DNA of 64,000 nucleotides. It comes from Sphingopyxis sp. YF1. GTDB lineage: Bacteria; Pseudomonadota; Alphaproteobacteria; Sphingomonadales; Sphingomonadaceae. Positions 9,215-18,156 of this stretch are shown in pieces. Under the pieces are notes generated by a model. That model saw nothing but the letters and a program-made list of their open reading frames with translations. It searched no databases and was not told where the DNA came from. The stretch is from assembly GCF_022701295.1 (NCBI RefSeq), contig NZ_CP033204.1:1116001-1180000 (forward strand). The letters run 5' to 3'. The translations under genes were made by a program, and so were the position numbers. Numbering within the stretch: position 1 is the stretch's first letter; every line of letters starts with the position of its first letter.

Positions 9215-10288
9215 ATGGCCGGACAATTGTCACTCGTCGAATCGGGGAAATCAGTGAACAGCACGGACAGGCAGAAGGCGCTCGACGCCGCATTGGCGCA
9301 GATCGACCGCGCCTTCGGCAAGGGCTCGGTGATGAAGCTCGGATCGAAGGAAGCGATGCAGGTCGAGGCGATCTCGACGGGTTCGCTCGGGCTCGACATC
9401 GCGCTGGGCGTCGGCGGCCTGCCGCGCGGCCGCGTCATCGAAATCTATGGTCCCGAAAGCTCGGGCAAGACGACGCTCGCGCTGCACACGCTGGCCGAGG
9501 CGCAGAAGACTGGCGGCACCGTCGCCTTCGTCGATGCCGAACATGCGCTCGACCCGGTCTATGCGCGCAAGCTCGGGGTGAACATCGACGAACTGATCGT
9601 GTCGCAGCCCGATACGGGCGAGCAGGCGCTCGAGATCGTCGACACGCTGGTGCGTTCGAACGCGATCGACGTGCTGGTGGTCGACTCGGTCGCCGCGCTC
9701 GTTCCGCGCGCCGAAATCGAGGGTGAGATGGGCGACAGCCACGTCGGGCTCCAGGCGCGTTTGATGTCGCAGTCGCTGCGCAAGCTCACCGGTTCGATCA
9801 GCCGCTCGCGCTGCATGGTGATCTTCATCAACCAGCTGCGCATGAAGATCGGCGTGATGTACGGCAATCCCGAGACCACGACGGGCGGCAACGCGCTCAA
9901 ATTCTACGCGTCGGTGCGCCTCGACATCCGCCGCACCGGGCAGATCAAGAATGGCGACGAGATCGTCGGCAACACGACGCGCGTGAAGGTCGTCAAGAAC
10001 AAGGTCGCGCCGCCGTTCAAGCAGGTCGAATTCGACATCATGTACGGCCAGGGCATCTCGAAGATCGGCGAAATCCTCGACATCGGCGTCAAGGCCGGCC
10101 TCGTCGAGAAAGCCGGCGCGTGGTTCAGCTATGACTCGATCCGCATCGGACAGGGCCGCGAAAATGCCAAGAATTTCCTGACCGAAAATCCCGAACTGCG
10201 CGAACGGCTCGAAGCCGCGATCCGCGGCCGTACCGACGCGGTGGCCGAGGAGATGATGGCGGGTCCCGACGACGGCGACGATATCTGA
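9215..10288 (+). CDS. recA: Recombinase RecA
   Basis: Forms the presynaptic filament on single-stranded DNA, catalyses strand exchange and activates LexA cleavage. It contains the Walker A motif GPESSGKT, the VDAEHALD segment, Walker B ([10 protein letters not shown]), loops L1/L2 ([29 protein letters not shown]) and an acidic C-terminus (PDDGDDI). The frame opens upstream at 9149, but the ATG at 9215 is preferred: a GAAAGGGAC ribosome binding site sits just upstream and the 357-residue product has the usual length. The longer form would read into the promoter region. The SOS box lies upstream. Two hairpins follow the stop. Confidence 0.97.
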   Translation: MAGQLSLVESGKSVNSTDRQKALDAALAQIDRAFGKGSVMKLGSKEAMQVEAISTGSLGLDIALGVGGLPRGRVIEIYGPESSGKTTLALHTLAEAQKTGGTVAFVDAEHALDPVYARKLGVNIDELIVSQPDTGEQALEIVDTLVRSNAIDVLVVDSVAALVPRAEIEGEMGDSHVGLQARLMSQSLRKLTGSISRSRCMVIFINQLRMKIGVMYGNPETTTGGNALKFYASVRLDIRRTGQIKNGDEIVGNTTRVKVVKNKVAPPFKQVEFDIMYGQGISKIGEILDIGVKAGLVEKAGAWFSYDSIRIGQGRENAKNFLTENPELRERLEAAIRGRTDAVAEEMMAGPDDGDDI

Positions 10289-10294
10289 CGTGAT

Positions 10295-10390
10295 CCGGCC
10301 GGTTCGCGCTCGCGCGACCGGCCGGGCAACGGCGGCGGGCTCCTTGCCCCTTGGGTCTGCGCCCTCTCGCGGACCAGCCCGCCTGCCGTT
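10295..10390 (+). terminator. Two strong hairpins after recA, second possibly a small structured RNA
   Basis: The first hairpin has arms 10295-10303 and 10317-10325 (CCGGCCGGT/ACCGGCCGG, perfect 9 bp, with further CG pairs inside). It could end recA transcription, but there is no T-tract. The second pairs 10328-10341 with 10376-10390 (14 bp with one bulge) around an inner stem made by GGTC.GCG and CGC.GACC. That gives a branched fold of about 63 nt in the 141-bp space before the arginase gene. Whether it is a terminator, a repeat or an independent RNA cannot be decided from the sequence. Confidence 0.5.
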
Positions 10391-10429
10391 GATCCTTGCG
10401 CGGGGGCCTTGAGCGGCTACAAGCACGCG

Positions 10430-11245
10430 ATGCCCGCGATCCGCCTCTTCGGCCTGCCCACCGACGTCAACAGCAGCTTCGAGCGCGGCGCTGCTGCGGG
10501 GCCGGCGGCGATCCGGACGCAGCTATGGAGCGACCGCGGCAATCGGGCGAGCGAGCTGGGCGCCGAACTCGGGACCGACATCGCTTTCGCCGACGACGGC
10601 AACCTGCCGCTGACCGAGGATGTCGCGCGCGACGATGCCGCAATCCGGCGCCATGTCGTGATGACGTACGAAAATGGCGAAGTGCCACTCGCGCTCGGCG
10701 GCGATCATGCGGTGACCTTTCCGCTCGTCACGGCGGCGGCGACCTGCTTCGGGCCGCTCAACATCCTCCATATCGACGCGCATCCCGATCTTTACGACGA
10801 TTTCGGCGGCAATCCGCGCAGCCATGCGTCGCCCTTCGCGCGCATCTGCGAGGCGGGGCATGCGGCGCGGCTGGTGCAGGTCGGCATCCGGACGCTCAAC
10901 GCCCATTGCCGCGAACAGGCGGCGCGTTTCGGGGTCGAGATCGTCCCGATGACGGGCTTCACGCCCGATGCGGTGCCGGTGCTGCGCGGCCCGCTCTATG
11001 TCTCGATCGACCTCGACGGCATCGATCCGTCGGCAGCGCCGGGTGTCGCACACCCCGAACCCGGCGGATTGACGGTACGCGAACTGCTCGCGGTCCTCCA
11101 CAAGCAGACCGCGCCGATCGTCGGCGCCGACATCGTCGAGCATCACCCCGGCCGCGACGTCGGCGACGTCACCGCGATCCTCGGCGCCAAGCTGGTGCGC
11201 GAGCTCGCGGCGCTGATCGACCGCAACGGACCGTGGCGGGATTAA
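10430..11245 (+). CDS. Arginase/agmatinase-family ureohydrolase
   Basis: Manganese enzyme of the ureohydrolase family, which releases urea from arginine, agmatine or related guanidino compounds. The 271 residues contain the metal-binding signatures GGDHAVTFP, HIDAHPDLYDD and SIDLDGIDPSAAPG, followed by HPEPGG. The ATG at 10430 is chosen over an in-frame TTG at 10409 because the family's N-terminal strand starts there. The substrate is uncertain: the sequence resembles arginase and agmatinase about equally to my eye. If it is an arginase it could supply ornithine to the decarboxylase at 43.9 kb. A GST gene follows after 12 bp. Confidence 0.85.
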   Translation: MPAIRLFGLPTDVNSSFERGAAAGPAAIRTQLWSDRGNRASELGAELGTDIAFADDGNLPLTEDVARDDAAIRRHVVMTYENGEVPLALGGDHAVTFPLVTAAATCFGPLNILHIDAHPDLYDDFGGNPRSHASPFARICEAGHAARLVQVGIRTLNAHCREQAARFGVEIVPMTGFTPDAVPVLRGPLYVSIDLDGIDPSAAPGVAHPEPGGLTVRELLAVLHKQTAPIVGADIVEHHPGRDVGDVTAILGAKLVRELAALIDRNGPWRD

Positions 11246-11257
11246 GAGGAGAGCGAC

Positions 11258-11905
11258 ATGCACCTGATCGTCCACCACCTCAACAACAGCCGCTCGCAGC
11301 GCATCCTGTGGCTGCTCGAGGAAATCGGCGCGCCCTATGCGATCCGCCACTATCAGCGCGACGCGGCGACCAATCTGGCGCCCGCCGAACTCAAGGCGAT
11401 CCATCCGCTCGGGAAATCGCCGCTGCTCGAGGTCGTCGATGATATGGCGGCGGCTGGGCACGGACGCGTGATCCAGGAATCGGGCGCGATCGCCGAATAT
11501 CTGTGCGAACATCATGACGGTCAGGCGCTCGTTCCCGCGCGCGGCACCGACGATCACATCCGCCACCTCGAACTGATCCATTTTGCCGAAGGGTCGGCGA
11601 TGACCCCGATCATTCTCAACCTTTATCTCGGGCGCCTCGGCGACGCCGCCGCGCCGGTCAAGCCGCGGATCGACGAGCAACTCGATGCCCATTTCCGCTA
11701 CCTTGACGGCGAGCTCAACGATGCCGGCAATTTTATCGGCGATCGCCTGTCGGTCGCCGACATCATGCTGAGCTTCCCCGCCGAGGTCGCGGCGATGGGC
11801 GGCGCGGGGCGCTATCCCAGGCTGGCGGCCTTCGTGGCGGCGATGCACGCGCGTCCCGCATGGCAGGCGGCACGTGCGAAGGGTGGGGCCTATTTTGTCT
11901 TTTGA
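11258..11905 (+). CDS. Glutathione S-transferase family protein
   Basis: Cytosolic GST-like protein of 215 residues. An N-terminal thioredoxin fold (about 1-85) starts LIVHHLNNSRSQRILWLLEE, with the catalytic Ser expected in the NNSRSQR loop. It contains the family's PLGKSPLLE cis-Pro region and VIQESGAIAEYL (the Glu-Ser of the glutathione site). The C-terminal helical domain (about 95-210) has GDRLSVADIMLSF. It starts 12 bp after the arginase-family gene with a GAGGAGAG ribosome binding site, so the two are probably co-transcribed. The electrophile or physiological role is unknown. Confidence 0.9.
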   Translation: MHLIVHHLNNSRSQRILWLLEEIGAPYAIRHYQRDAATNLAPAELKAIHPLGKSPLLEVVDDMAAAGHGRVIQESGAIAEYLCEHHDGQALVPARGTDDHIRHLELIHFAEGSAMTPIILNLYLGRLGDAAAPVKPRIDEQLDAHFRYLDGELNDAGNFIGDRLSVADIMLSFPAEVAAMGGAGRYPRLAAFVAAMHARPAWQAARAKGGAYFVF

Positions 11906-11912
11906 TCCCGTC

Positions 11913-12497
11913 ATGCGCGCGGCCGCCCTCGCCTGCCTGCTGGGCTTCGCGGCTCCGGCCGCGGCCGAGGTTCCGCCGCTGGGCGCCGAGGTCGAGCGCG
12001 TCGTCCATCCGCCCGCCACGGCGAATACCGCAAACAACGCCGCGCCGACGGCGGCCGACGAGGCCGAGGCGATGGGCCGGATGGCGGCCTATACGATGGC
12101 GCTCGCGCGACGCGATTTCGCGTCGGCCTATGCAATGCTGCGGCTGTCGTTCCAGGCCGCGAACCCGCGGATCGAGTGGGAAATGAACCTGCGGAAACGC
12201 GAGGCTTTATGGGCCGACGGGACCCTCCGTATCCTGCGCCTGAGCTGGTACCACGATCCCGCCGGACAGCCGCCGGGGCTCTATGCGGCTTTCGATTTTC
12301 GTGGCGATCGGGCCGACGGGACGATGGATTGCGGCTATGTCGTCGTGCACCGGTCGGCGCCGGGGTCGGCCTTCACCGTCGTGCGGACCGATGCATCCGA
12401 AGTGCCGCCCGAGCTGATCGAGGACGGGGTGCCGAAAGCCGATGTGCTGGGGCAGTTGCCCTGCTACCTTGGCAAGGGGATCGCGACCGCCTTTTGA
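11913..12497 (+). CDS. Exported DUF4019-like protein (first of two)
   Basis: A 194-residue protein with a signal peptide (MRAAALACLLGFAAPAAAE). The ATG at 11913 is preferred to an earlier in-frame start inside the GST gene, because only the shorter form begins with the signal sequence. The mature part reads like DUF4019: a helical segment about ARRDFASAYAMLR, then R.ALW..GTLRILRLSWY, and a beta-rich end with DCGYVVVHRS. Function is unknown. The next gene shows a loosely similar helical module, so the two may be diverged paralogues. The domain assignment is by eye. Confidence 0.6.
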   Translation: MRAAALACLLGFAAPAAAEVPPLGAEVERVVHPPATANTANNAAPTAADEAEAMGRMAAYTMALARRDFASAYAMLRLSFQAANPRIEWEMNLRKREALWADGTLRILRLSWYHDPAGQPPGLYAAFDFRGDRADGTMDCGYVVVHRSAPGSAFTVVRTDASEVPPELIEDGVPKADVLGQLPCYLGKGIATAF

Positions 12498-12607
12498 ACC
12501 CGTGGGTGGGCGTACCCAATGAAATTCGGCTTGCCGCCGCGCATCGGGCTGCGCACTATTGGCCCGCTGCCGCCGTCCGGCGGCCTTTGGTTGGGGGCTG
12601 AAGCAAT

Positions 12608-13345
12608 ATGATGATGACGGCGATCGCGCTGCTGATGGTGGCACCGGCCGATCCGAGCGTCCGGATCGATGCCGTGCCCGGCCGCGGGTACAGCGCCGTG
12701 GTGGGAACGTTCGATTCGGGAGATTTCACCGGCGTGATGGAGCGGGTGAAGGTCATCGCGCAGCAACGCTGCGGACGGCAGGGGGTGCGTTTCGGCCGCC
12801 ACTATTTCGACAGCCGGGTCGACACGACGCGCAACGTGATGCTCATCGAAAACCTGAAGCAGAATTTTTTCTGCTTCGATCCCGCGACCGATCCCTACAA
12901 ACCGGTGCCTGCCGACTGGACCGCAAGCGCCGCCGAGACCGCCAGTGCGTCGGTCTTTGCGACGCGCTTCCTCGACCGGCTCAACCGGGGCGACGCCGCC
13001 GGAATGGCGATGATGGATCCGCTGATCGAGATCAAGAAGGCCGATTGGGACGAACTGCGCAAAGGCGTCATCCAGCATCGCGAAAGCGAGGATGGCACGC
13101 TGACGCCACAGTTGCGGGGATGGCTCAACAACCCCGAAGGCGCCGCCTATCCGGGCGCCTATGCGCTGTTTTCGGTGATCGACGACCATCCGGGCATTGT
13201 CGGGACCTGCGGCGGCATTTTGCTGCACCGCGTGCGCGACGGCGAATATCGGGTCGCCCAATATGACGTGCAATTTATCTCGCAGGCGCTTGCCGACCAG
13301 CAGGGACTCAGCGACGCGGAACTCGACCGGCTGTGCGCGCGTTGA
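12608..13345 (+). CDS. Exported DUF4019-like protein (second of two)
   Basis: A 245-residue protein with a short hydrophobic N-terminus (MMMTAIALLMVAPADPS), probably exported. The first half (about 20-90) contains VVGTFDSGDFTGVMERVK and several Cys-bearing segments (QQRCGRQGV, FFCFDP). The second half has a DUF4019-like helical module (ATRFLDRLNRGDAAGMAMMDP, then ADWDELRKGVIQHRE). It lies 110 bp after the previous gene, with a GC-rich hairpin in the gap, and ends 63 bp before alaS. Function is unknown. A periplasmic location is inferred from the N-terminus. Confidence 0.55.
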   Translation: MMMTAIALLMVAPADPSVRIDAVPGRGYSAVVGTFDSGDFTGVMERVKVIAQQRCGRQGVRFGRHYFDSRVDTTRNVMLIENLKQNFFCFDPATDPYKPVPADWTASAAETASASVFATRFLDRLNRGDAAGMAMMDPLIEIKKADWDELRKGVIQHRESEDGTLTPQLRGWLNNPEGAAYPGAYALFSVIDDHPGIVGTCGGILLHRVRDGEYRVAQYDVQFISQALADQQGLSDAELDRLCAR

Positions 13346-13408
13346 CGCGCGGCGTATCGCTCGCGCGTAATGCTTGAGAAACGCGCCGTGTCGCACTAGA
13401 TCGCGCGC

Positions 13409-16072
13409 ATGACATCGACCAACGACATTCGCCGCTCGTTCCTCGACTATTTCGGGGGAGCCGGGCATCACATCGAGCCTTCGGCGCCGCTGGTGCCGTA
13501 CAACGACCCGACGCTGATGTTCGTCAATGCGGGCATGGTGCCGTTCAAGAATGTCTTCACGGGGCTGGAAAAGCGCCCGTACAGCACCGCTGCATCGTCG
13601 CAGAAATGCGTGCGTGCGGGGGGCAAGCACAACGATCTCGACAATGTCGGCTATACGGCGCGGCATCACACCTTCTTTGAAATGCTGGGGAATTTCTCCT
13701 TCGGAGACTATTTCAAGGAGCAGGCGATCCACCACGCGTGGACGCTGATCACCAAAACCTGGGGCCTCGCGCCCGAAAAGCTGACGGCGACGGTCTATCA
13801 CACCGACGACGAGGCCTTCGACCTGTGGAAGAAGATTGCAGGCCTGCCCGACGACCGGATCATCCGCATCCCGACGAGCGACAATTTCTGGTCGATGGGC
13901 GACACCGGGCCGTGCGGGCCGTGCAGCGAAATCTTCTACGACCATGGCGACCATATCTGGGGCGGCCCGCCGGGATCCCCCGAAGAGGATGGCGACCGCT
14001 TCGTCGAGATCTGGAACCTGGTGTTCATGCAATATGAGCAGTTGCCGAGCGGCGAGCGCGTCGACCTGCCGCGGCCGAGCATCGACACCGGCATGGGACT
14101 GGAACGGATCGCGGCGGTGCTGCAGGGCGTCCACGACAATTACGACACCGACACCTTCAAGGCGCTGATCGCGGCATCGGTCGACCTGACCGGCGTCCCT
14201 GCGGAGGGCGCGACGCAGGCCAGCCACCGCGTGATCGCCGATCACCTGCGCGCATCGAGTTTCCTCGTCGCCGACGGCGTGCTGCCGTCGAATGAGGGGC
14301 GCGGCTATGTGCTGCGCCGGATCATGCGCCGTGCGATGCGCCACGCGCATCTGCTCGGCGCCAAGGACCCGTTGATGCACCGGCTGCTGCCGTCGCTGAC
14401 CGCCGAGATGGGCGCCGCCTATCCCGAGCTGATCCGCGCGCAGCCGCTGATCGCCGAGACACTCGAGCGCGAGGAGACCAAGTTCCGCCAGACCCTCGAC
14501 AAGGGGCTGCGCCTGCTCGACGAAGCGACCGTCGGCATGGACAAGGGCGACACGCTGCCCGGCGAGGTGGCGTTCAAGCTCTATGACACCTACGGCTTCC
14601 CCTATGACCTGACCGAGGATGCGCTGCGCGCGAACGACATCGCGGTCGATCGCGCCGGTTTCGACGCGGCGATGGCGCAGCAGAAAGCCGCAGCGCGCGC
14701 CGCGTGGAAGGGCAGCGGCGAGAAGGCATCGGACGAAATCTGGTTCGACCTTGCCGAAACGAACGGCAGTACCGAGTTCACCGGCTATAGCTCGACCGCG
14801 GGCGAGGCGACGGTGATCGGGTTGGTCAAGGACGGCAAGCCGGTCGACGAGGCGAAGGCGGGCGACGCGGTCACCGTGCTGACCAACCAGACGCCCTTCT
14901 ATGGCGAAAGCGGCGGCCAGATGGGCGACGCGGGGACGATCACGACGCTCGAAGGCGCGAAGGCTGTGGTGAGCGACACGGGCAAGCCGCTCGGCCGTCT
15001 GCACACGCATCAGGCGAAGCTCGAAGCGGGGAGCCTGAAGGTCGGCGATACGGTGCAGCTTGTCGTCGACGCCGAGCGTCGCGACCGCATCCGCGCCAAC
15101 CACAGCGCGACGCACCTGCTCCATGCCGCGCTGCGCAACCGGCTGGGCGGGCATGTGACGCAGAAGGGCAGCCTCGTCGCCGAGGACCGTTTCCGTTTCG
15201 ACTTCTCGCACCCCAAGGCGCTGACCGCGGAGGAGATTGCGGACGTCGAGGCCGAAGTGAACGCGCAGATCCGCGGCAATGAAGCGGTGACGACGCGGCT
15301 GATGACTCCCGACGACGCTGTCGCGGCGGGCGCGCTGGCGCTGTTCGGCGAGAAATATGGCGACGAGGTTCGCGTGCTGTCGATGGGGCATGCCGACGAC
15401 AAAAGCTATTCGGTCGAGCTGTGCGGCGGGACGCACGTCCGCGCGCTCGGCGACATCGCGTTGCTCAAGATCATCAGCGAATCGGCGGTCTCGTCGGGTG
15501 TGCGGCGTATCGAGGCGCTGACCGGCGAAGCGGCGCGCCAGTGGCTGAACGCCCGCGACGAGGCGCTGAAGGCGGCCGCGGCGGCGCTCAAGACGGCGCC
15601 CGACGATGTCCCGGCGCGCGTCGCCGCGCTGACCGAACAGCTCAAGAAGGCCGAACGCGAGCTTGCCGACGCAAAGAAGGCGCTCGCGCTTGGCGGTGCC
15701 GGCGGCGGCAGCGGTGCGGCTGCCGGTCCGGCGATCGAGCAGGTCGGCGACACGGCGTTCCTCGCGCAGGTCGTTGACGGGCTCGATCCCAAGGAATTGC
15801 GCGGCACGGTCGATGGCCTGAAGAAGCAGGTCGGCAGCGGCGTCGCGATGCTCGTCGCGGTCAACGACGGGCGCGCTTCGGTCGCGGTCGGGGTGACCGA
15901 CGACAAGACCGCCAGCCACAGCGCGGTCGATCTGGTCAAGGCCGCGGTTGCGGCGCTCGGCGGACAGGGCGGCGGCGGGCGGCCCGACATGGCGCAGGGC
16001 GGTGGTCCCGACGGCAAGGCGGCGGACGATGCCGTCGCGGCGGTGATCGCGGCGCTGGCGGCGACGATTTGA
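13409..16072 (+). CDS. alaS: Alanine--tRNA ligase
   Basis: Charges tRNA-Ala. The 887 residues match the full-length bacterial enzyme: a catalytic domain (about 1-250; [43 protein letters not shown]), the tRNA-recognition helical region, the editing domain with zinc-site motifs ([11 protein letters not shown] and VELCGGTHV), and the C-Ala domain (about 750-887) with a Gly-rich linker ([12 protein letters not shown]) and a [11 protein letters not shown] end. The stop TGA overlaps the TTG start of the next gene. The next gene's start is therefore coupled to alaS translation. Confidence 0.97.
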   Translation: MTSTNDIRRSFLDYFGGAGHHIEPSAPLVPYNDPTLMFVNAGMVPFKNVFTGLEKRPYSTAASSQKCVRAGGKHNDLDNVGYTARHHTFFEMLGNFSFGDYFKEQAIHHAWTLITKTWGLAPEKLTATVYHTDDEAFDLWKKIAGLPDDRIIRIPTSDNFWSMGDTGPCGPCSEIFYDHGDHIWGGPPGSPEEDGDRFVEIWNLVFMQYEQLPSGERVDLPRPSIDTGMGLERIAAVLQGVHDNYDTDTFKALIAASVDLTGVPAEGATQASHRVIADHLRASSFLVADGVLPSNEGRGYVLRRIMRRAMRHAHLLGAKDPLMHRLLPSLTAEMGAAYPELIRAQPLIAETLEREETKFRQTLDKGLRLLDEATVGMDKGDTLPGEVAFKLYDTYGFPYDLTEDALRANDIAVDRAGFDAAMAQQKAAARAAWKGSGEKASDEIWFDLAETNGSTEFTGYSSTAGEATVIGLVKDGKPVDEAKAGDAVTVLTNQTPFYGESGGQMGDAGTITTLEGAKAVVSDTGKPLGRLHTHQAKLEAGSLKVGDTVQLVVDAERRDRIRANHSATHLLHAALRNRLGGHVTQKGSLVAEDRFRFDFSHPKALTAEEIADVEAEVNAQIRGNEAVTTRLMTPDDAVAAGALALFGEKYGDEVRVLSMGHADDKSYSVELCGGTHVRALGDIALLKIISESAVSSGVRRIEALTGEAARQWLNARDEALKAAAAALKTAPDDVPARVAALTEQLKKAERELADAKKALALGGAGGGSGAAAGPAIEQVGDTAFLAQVVDGLDPKELRGTVDGLKKQVGSGVAMLVAVNDGRASVAVGVTDDKTASHSAVDLVKAAVAALGGQGGGGRPDMAQGGGPDGKAADDAVAAVIAALAATI

Positions 16073-16560
16073 AACCGACCAGAAAGACGCGGCGCACCGA
16101 TCATGCCGAACGGCTGATCGCGGCGCCGCTGGTTGACGTCTTTGCGGCCTTCACCAGTGCCGACAAGCTGGCGCGCTGGTTGCCGCCCGAAGGCGCGACC
16201 GGCGCATTCGAGCATCGCGACCTTCGCGCCGGGGGCGGGTTCCGCCTGCGGCTGACCTTTGACGATCCCGACGTCGAGACCAAGAGCGACGACGACAGCG
16301 ACGTGGTCGATGTGCATATCCCGGTTCTCGACGAAGGCCGGCTGATTGTGTGGGAGGTCGATTTCGTGTCCGACGATCCGCGCTTTTCGGGGACGATGGC
16401 GATGCACTGGTATCTGTCGCGCCAGCCCGGCGGGACGCTGGTGACGATCGACGCCCATCAGGTGCCGCCGGGGATATCGGCGAAGGACCATGAGGCCGGG
16501 CTGACCAGTTCGCTCGCCAATCTGGCGACGGTGGTCGAAGGCGGGGCGGGGGGCGCATGA
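16069..16560 (+). CDS. SRPBCC (AHSA1-like) domain protein
   Basis: A 163-residue protein of the START/Bet v1-like AHSA1 group. It reads [28 protein letters not shown] near the start, then a beta-rich core ([27 protein letters not shown]) and a C-terminal helix ([18 protein letters not shown]). The likely start is TTG at 16069, overlapping the alaS stop (TTGA); no ATG occurs before the conserved first strand. Members often bind hydrophobic ligands, but the ligand here is unknown. Its stop overlaps the start of the lipoprotein gene by four bases. Confidence 0.85.
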   Translation: MKPTRKTRRTDHAERLIAAPLVDVFAAFTSADKLARWLPPEGATGAFEHRDLRAGGGFRLRLTFDDPDVETKSDDDSDVVDVHIPVLDEGRLIVWEVDFVSDDPRFSGTMAMHWYLSRQPGGTLVTIDAHQVPPGISAKDHEAGLTSSLANLATVVEGGAGGA

Positions 16561-17081
16561 TGCCGGTTCGACCCGTTTTGCTCGGTCTGGTCTTCCTTCT
16601 CGCTGCCGGGTGCGGCGGGGACGACGGTGGCGATCCGGCAGCGGCCGGGCAGGGCGGCTGGCGCATTCCGGCGGGGGTGTACGGCAACGTCGCCCCCGGC
16701 GAGAATGGCGGCGATCTGGGCGGGATCGAACTGTCGCTCGACAACGGCAGCGAAAGCGAAACGGTCGATTTCATCCAGTGCGAGCGCGGCTGCGACGGGG
16801 CCGTCGAGCGGCCGCTCCGCCGCGGGCTCAACGGCATCGCCTTCACGATCGACGACGGCGGCCGCACCGTCGACGTGATCGTGAACCCGGCCGGGCCGGA
16901 CGCGGTGGAACTGAACGTCGATCGCGGCCGCGGGCTGGAAACGCACCGCCTGCCCCGGATCCAGCGCGAGGTCGGCCTGGCCGCCGCCAGAGGCAAGGCC
17001 GGCGGCGCGGCTCCGCCGTCAGCGCATGACGGGCTGCTGGCGCCTAGCTCTCCACACCCCGTGCCTTCCCCCACGCCCTAG
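16557..17081 (+). CDS. Putative lipoprotein of unknown function
   Basis: A 174-residue protein starting [19 protein letters not shown], a lipoprotein signal with the lipobox LAAGC and the modified Cys at 19. Gly/Asp-rich sequence follows. The mature part repeats acidic, beta-like segments (GIELSLDNGSESE, IAFTIDDGGRTVDVIVNP, AVELNVDRGRG). The start overlaps the previous stop (ATGA), making an alaS-SRPBCC-lipoprotein series. The last 38 bp overlap the 3' end of the holin gene on the opposite strand, so the final dozen residues should be treated with care. No family was recognised. Confidence 0.7.
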   Translation: MMPVRPVLLGLVFLLAAGCGGDDGGDPAAAGQGGWRIPAGVYGNVAPGENGGDLGGIELSLDNGSESETVDFIQCERGCDGAVERPLRRGLNGIAFTIDDGGRTVDVIVNPAGPDAVELNVDRGRGLETHRLPRIQREVGLAAARGKAGGAAPPSAHDGLLAPSSPHPVPSPTP

Positions 17082-17457
17082 CGGCGGTGTAGCCCAGATA
17101 GCCGGTCCCGAAGAGCGCGTAGAGCGGTTCGGGAATCCCCGCGAGATAGGCGTTCATGCCGTCGGCGATCCCCTTTGCCATCTCGGGCCGCGCGGCGGCG
17201 ATCAGGCCCATCGGGATCGCCCACAGCAAGAGCGCATACATGACGTAGAGGAAGCTGGGCCGCGCGCGGCTGGTCCACGGGTCGGCGCTGTTGGCTTCGG
17301 CGACGATTGCGGTCATTTGGGTGCGGATCGCCTCCATTTCCTGCGTGCCCTCGAGCTTGATCAGTTCGAGCTTGGCGCGATCGCGCGCTTCGGGGTCGGG
17401 GATGATCTTGTCGATCAGCTTGGCGATGGGGCCAATCAGGCCTTCGATGATGCTCAT
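17044..17457 (-). CDS. Holin, GTA three-TM type
   Basis: A 137-residue membrane protein matching the holin family named for gene transfer agent release. It has an N-terminal hydrophobic or amphipathic helix (IIEGLIGPIAKLIDKII), a charged central helix (about 22-58), the conserved DPWTSRARP at 59-67, a membrane segment (about 69-88, YVMYALLLWAIPMGLI) and another near 112-126. Holins make inner-membrane lesions that let an endolysin reach the wall. The GH108 endolysin gene lies 64 bp upstream on the same strand. In Rhodobacter capsulatus the GTA holin and endolysin are likewise neighbours and separate from the capsid cluster. The family call is by eye but the match is good. Confidence 0.82.
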   Translation of the reverse strand: MSIIEGLIGPIAKLIDKIIPDPEARDRAKLELIKLEGTQEMEAIRTQMTAIVAEANSADPWTSRARPSFLYVMYALLLWAIPMGLIAAARPEMAKGIADGMNAYLAGIPEPLYALFGTGYLGYTAARAWGKARGVES

Positions 17458-17521
17458 GTCGATTCTCCATTTTTCCCGGAAAACTGCGGAACTTCATTCG
17501 CGATTCATATGTTCGGCGGCG

Positions 17522-18085
17522 TCAGTCCTGGCCGATGCGGTTGGCCAGCCAGCCGTAGAGAAAGGCTTCCTGGCTGGGGCGGCGTTCGGCGAGCGCGATG
17601 TAGCGTTCGCCCTGCAGCGCCTCCATCGCGCGGAGGAGGACGGTTTCGCTGCCGCGCACGCGCAGGAAGGCGTCGAGCGCGGAGAGGGTGCGCGGCCCGA
17701 TCGCGCGGTCGACCGCGATATCGGGATAGTCGCGCGCGGCGCGATTGAGCGCGTTGAGCGCACGCTGGAGAAAGGCGGTCGCGGTCGCGGTGCCCATGTT
17801 GACGCCGGTGTCGAACAGTTCGGCGGCGATCGCGGGGGCGCGCCGGGCGATCTGGTCGAAGCCGGGGCGGAGCCAGTAGATGCGGCGGTAGATCGCGGCC
17901 GCCTCGGCACGCGGCAGGTCGCGCATGGCCCCGGCAAAGCCCTCGGCGCGCGCGACCGCCTCGGTGATTCCCCAGCAGGTCGCGCCGCCGCGGTCGGCGG
18001 GATGGTTTACATAGCGGCCTTCGCGGTCGATGACGGCGTCGATCAGCGCCTCGACGTCGATTTCGGTTCGGGATGGTCTGGGCAT
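17522..18085 (-). CDS. GH108 N-acetylmuramidase (endolysin)
   Basis: A 187-residue peptidoglycan hydrolase of glycoside hydrolase family 108. The catalytic region is REGRYVNHPADRGGATCWGI with the proposed catalytic Glu at 22; the family consensus has EGGY, so one Gly is Arg here. The C-terminal part (about 110-187) resembles the peptidoglycan-binding domain usually attached to GH108 (AVDRAIGPRTLSALDAF). There is no signal peptide, as expected for a holin-dependent endolysin. The holin gene follows directly. No capsid, portal or terminase gene is nearby. Role in cell lysis for phage or GTA release is an inference from family and pairing. Confidence 0.9.
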   Translation of the reverse strand: MPRPSRTEIDVEALIDAVIDREGRYVNHPADRGGATCWGITEAVARAEGFAGAMRDLPRAEAAAIYRRIYWLRPGFDQIARRAPAIAAELFDTGVNMGTATATAFLQRALNALNRAARDYPDIAVDRAIGPRTLSALDAFLRVRGSETVLLRAMEALQGERYIALAERRPSQEAFLYGWLANRIGQD

Positions 18086-18156
18086 GATTCGTGTCTCCGG
18101 TTGGTTGAACCGTCAAAACGAACCATATAGGAATAAATTAGGAAAGGATTTTCGCC

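Noticed and set aside
12464..15919. A 1151-codon open frame antisense to alaS
   Set aside because: alaS is certain on the other strand; the antisense frame is a by-product of high GC third positions, with Arg/Ala/Asp-rich sequence and no recognisable domain.
17044..18085. Calling a prophage around the lysis genes
   Set aside because: Only holin and endolysin are present; no integrase, attachment sites or structural genes were seen.
18107..18123. Possible SOS box upstream of the endolysin (GTTC-N9-GTTC on the minus strand)
   Set aside because: The spacer is nine bases, not the seven required by the alphaproteobacterial consensus, so SOS control of the lysis genes is not supported.
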